Of a DNA stretch of 6,087 bases, positions 6,001 through 6,087 are shown piece by piece. This DNA comes from Desulfobulbaceae bacterium UBA5173 (GTDB lineage: Bacteria; Desulfobacterota; Desulfobulbia; Desulfobulbales; Desulfobulbaceae). The stretch spans positions 39,850 to 45,936 of the forward strand of contig DHWV01000057.1 of assembly GCA_002413355.1 (NCBI GenBank), in the 5' to 3' direction. Position 1 is the stretch's first letter. The number at the start of each line of letters is the position of its first letter. Both the position numbers and the translations under genes were made by a program. Below the pieces are notes generated by a model, which worked only from the letters and a program-made list of their open reading frames with translations, did no database searches and had not been told where the DNA came from.

Positions 6001-6019
6001 TCAAATTTGAATTGGATCT

Positions 6020-6087
6020 GCGGGTGTAGTTCAATGGTAGAACTCCAGCCTTCCAAGCTGATTGCGTGGGTTCGATTCCCATCACCC
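6020..6087 (+). tRNA. tRNA-Gly (anticodon TCC), cut at the window end
   Basis: The acceptor 5' strand GCGGGTG starts at 6020. The D stem is GTTC/GAAC and the anticodon arm CCAGC/GCTGA, with loop CTTCCAA and anticodon TCC at 6052-6054. The T arm is GTGGG-TTCGATT-CCCAT, and the acceptor 3' strand CACCC reaches the last base, so about six bases (GC, discriminator, CCA) lie outside. The outermost anticodon-stem pair is a C-A mismatch (C6045 with A6061, canonical 27:43). It reads GGA/GGG. The Thr-Tyr-Gly order matches the tRNA block upstream of tuf in E. coli. Confidence 0.93.

Noticed and set aside
6001..6010. Perfect 10-base palindrome TCAAATTTGA between tRNA-Tyr and tRNA-Gly
   Set aside because: Short, AT-rich and self-complementary with no loop; likely chance in a 19-base spacer.
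5737..6085. Minus-strand open frames across the tRNA genes (translations containing DLNPQPPDYKSGALP and GGGFEPP)
   Set aside because: These are the well-known spurious peptides obtained by translating tRNA antisense strands; the plus strand has three well-formed tRNAs.
5664..6087. Integrated element or attachment site at the tRNA genes
   Set aside because: No integrase, no duplicated tRNA 3' end and no insertion-sequence ends are visible; the tRNA order is that of a normal housekeeping cluster.

Overview
The window comes from a bacterium with the dissimilatory sulfur pathway, most likely a Desulfobacterota ('deltaproteobacterial') sulfate reducer or a relative such as a sulfur disproportionator. 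The evidence is the end of aprA (APS reductase alpha subunit) followed on the same strand by a complete qmoABC operon for the Qmo complex, the membrane electron donor to APS reductase. GC content is fairly high by eye. A Desulfobulbales-like source is possible, but I cannot fix the genus from sequence alone.

Layout. Positions 1-639 hold the last 212 codons of aprA, so aprB and perhaps sat should lie to the left. Positions 640-873 are a 234-base gap with tandem hairpins, a clear intrinsic terminator at 730-766, a second long imperfect hairpin at 780-823 and the qmoA leader. qmoA (874-2124), qmoB (2143-4383) and qmoC (4467-5663) follow. The qmoA-qmoB gap is only 18 bases with a strong Shine-Dalgarno site. 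The qmoB-qmoC gap is 83 bases and contains a GC-rich hairpin without a T tract. A 12-bp hairpin terminator closes the operon at 5675-5715. A near-consensus sigma-70 promoter (TTGACT, 16-base spacer, TATAAT) then drives tRNA-Thr(UGU), tRNA-Tyr(GUA) and tRNA-Gly(UCC), the last cut by the window end. That tRNA order is the one found upstream of tuf (EF-Tu) in E. coli and many other bacteria, so tuf probably lies beyond the right edge.

How the genes work together. Menaquinol is oxidised at the membrane by QmoC (two [4Fe-4S] clusters plus a haem-b-type membrane domain). Electrons pass through the HdrA-like flavoproteins QmoA and QmoB to the AprAB heterodimer, which reduces adenosine 5'-phosphosulfate to sulfite and AMP (or runs in reverse in sulfur oxidisers or disproportionators). 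QmoB carries a C-terminal MvhD-like domain, compatible with a third redox partner.

Nothing here is an obviously new system. The points most worth a second look are the strong hairpins in nearly every gap (including one between two tRNA genes), the different cluster-ligand sets of QmoA and QmoB, one stem mismatch in each of the three tRNAs, and the junction of the apr-qmo locus with a tuf-type tRNA operon.
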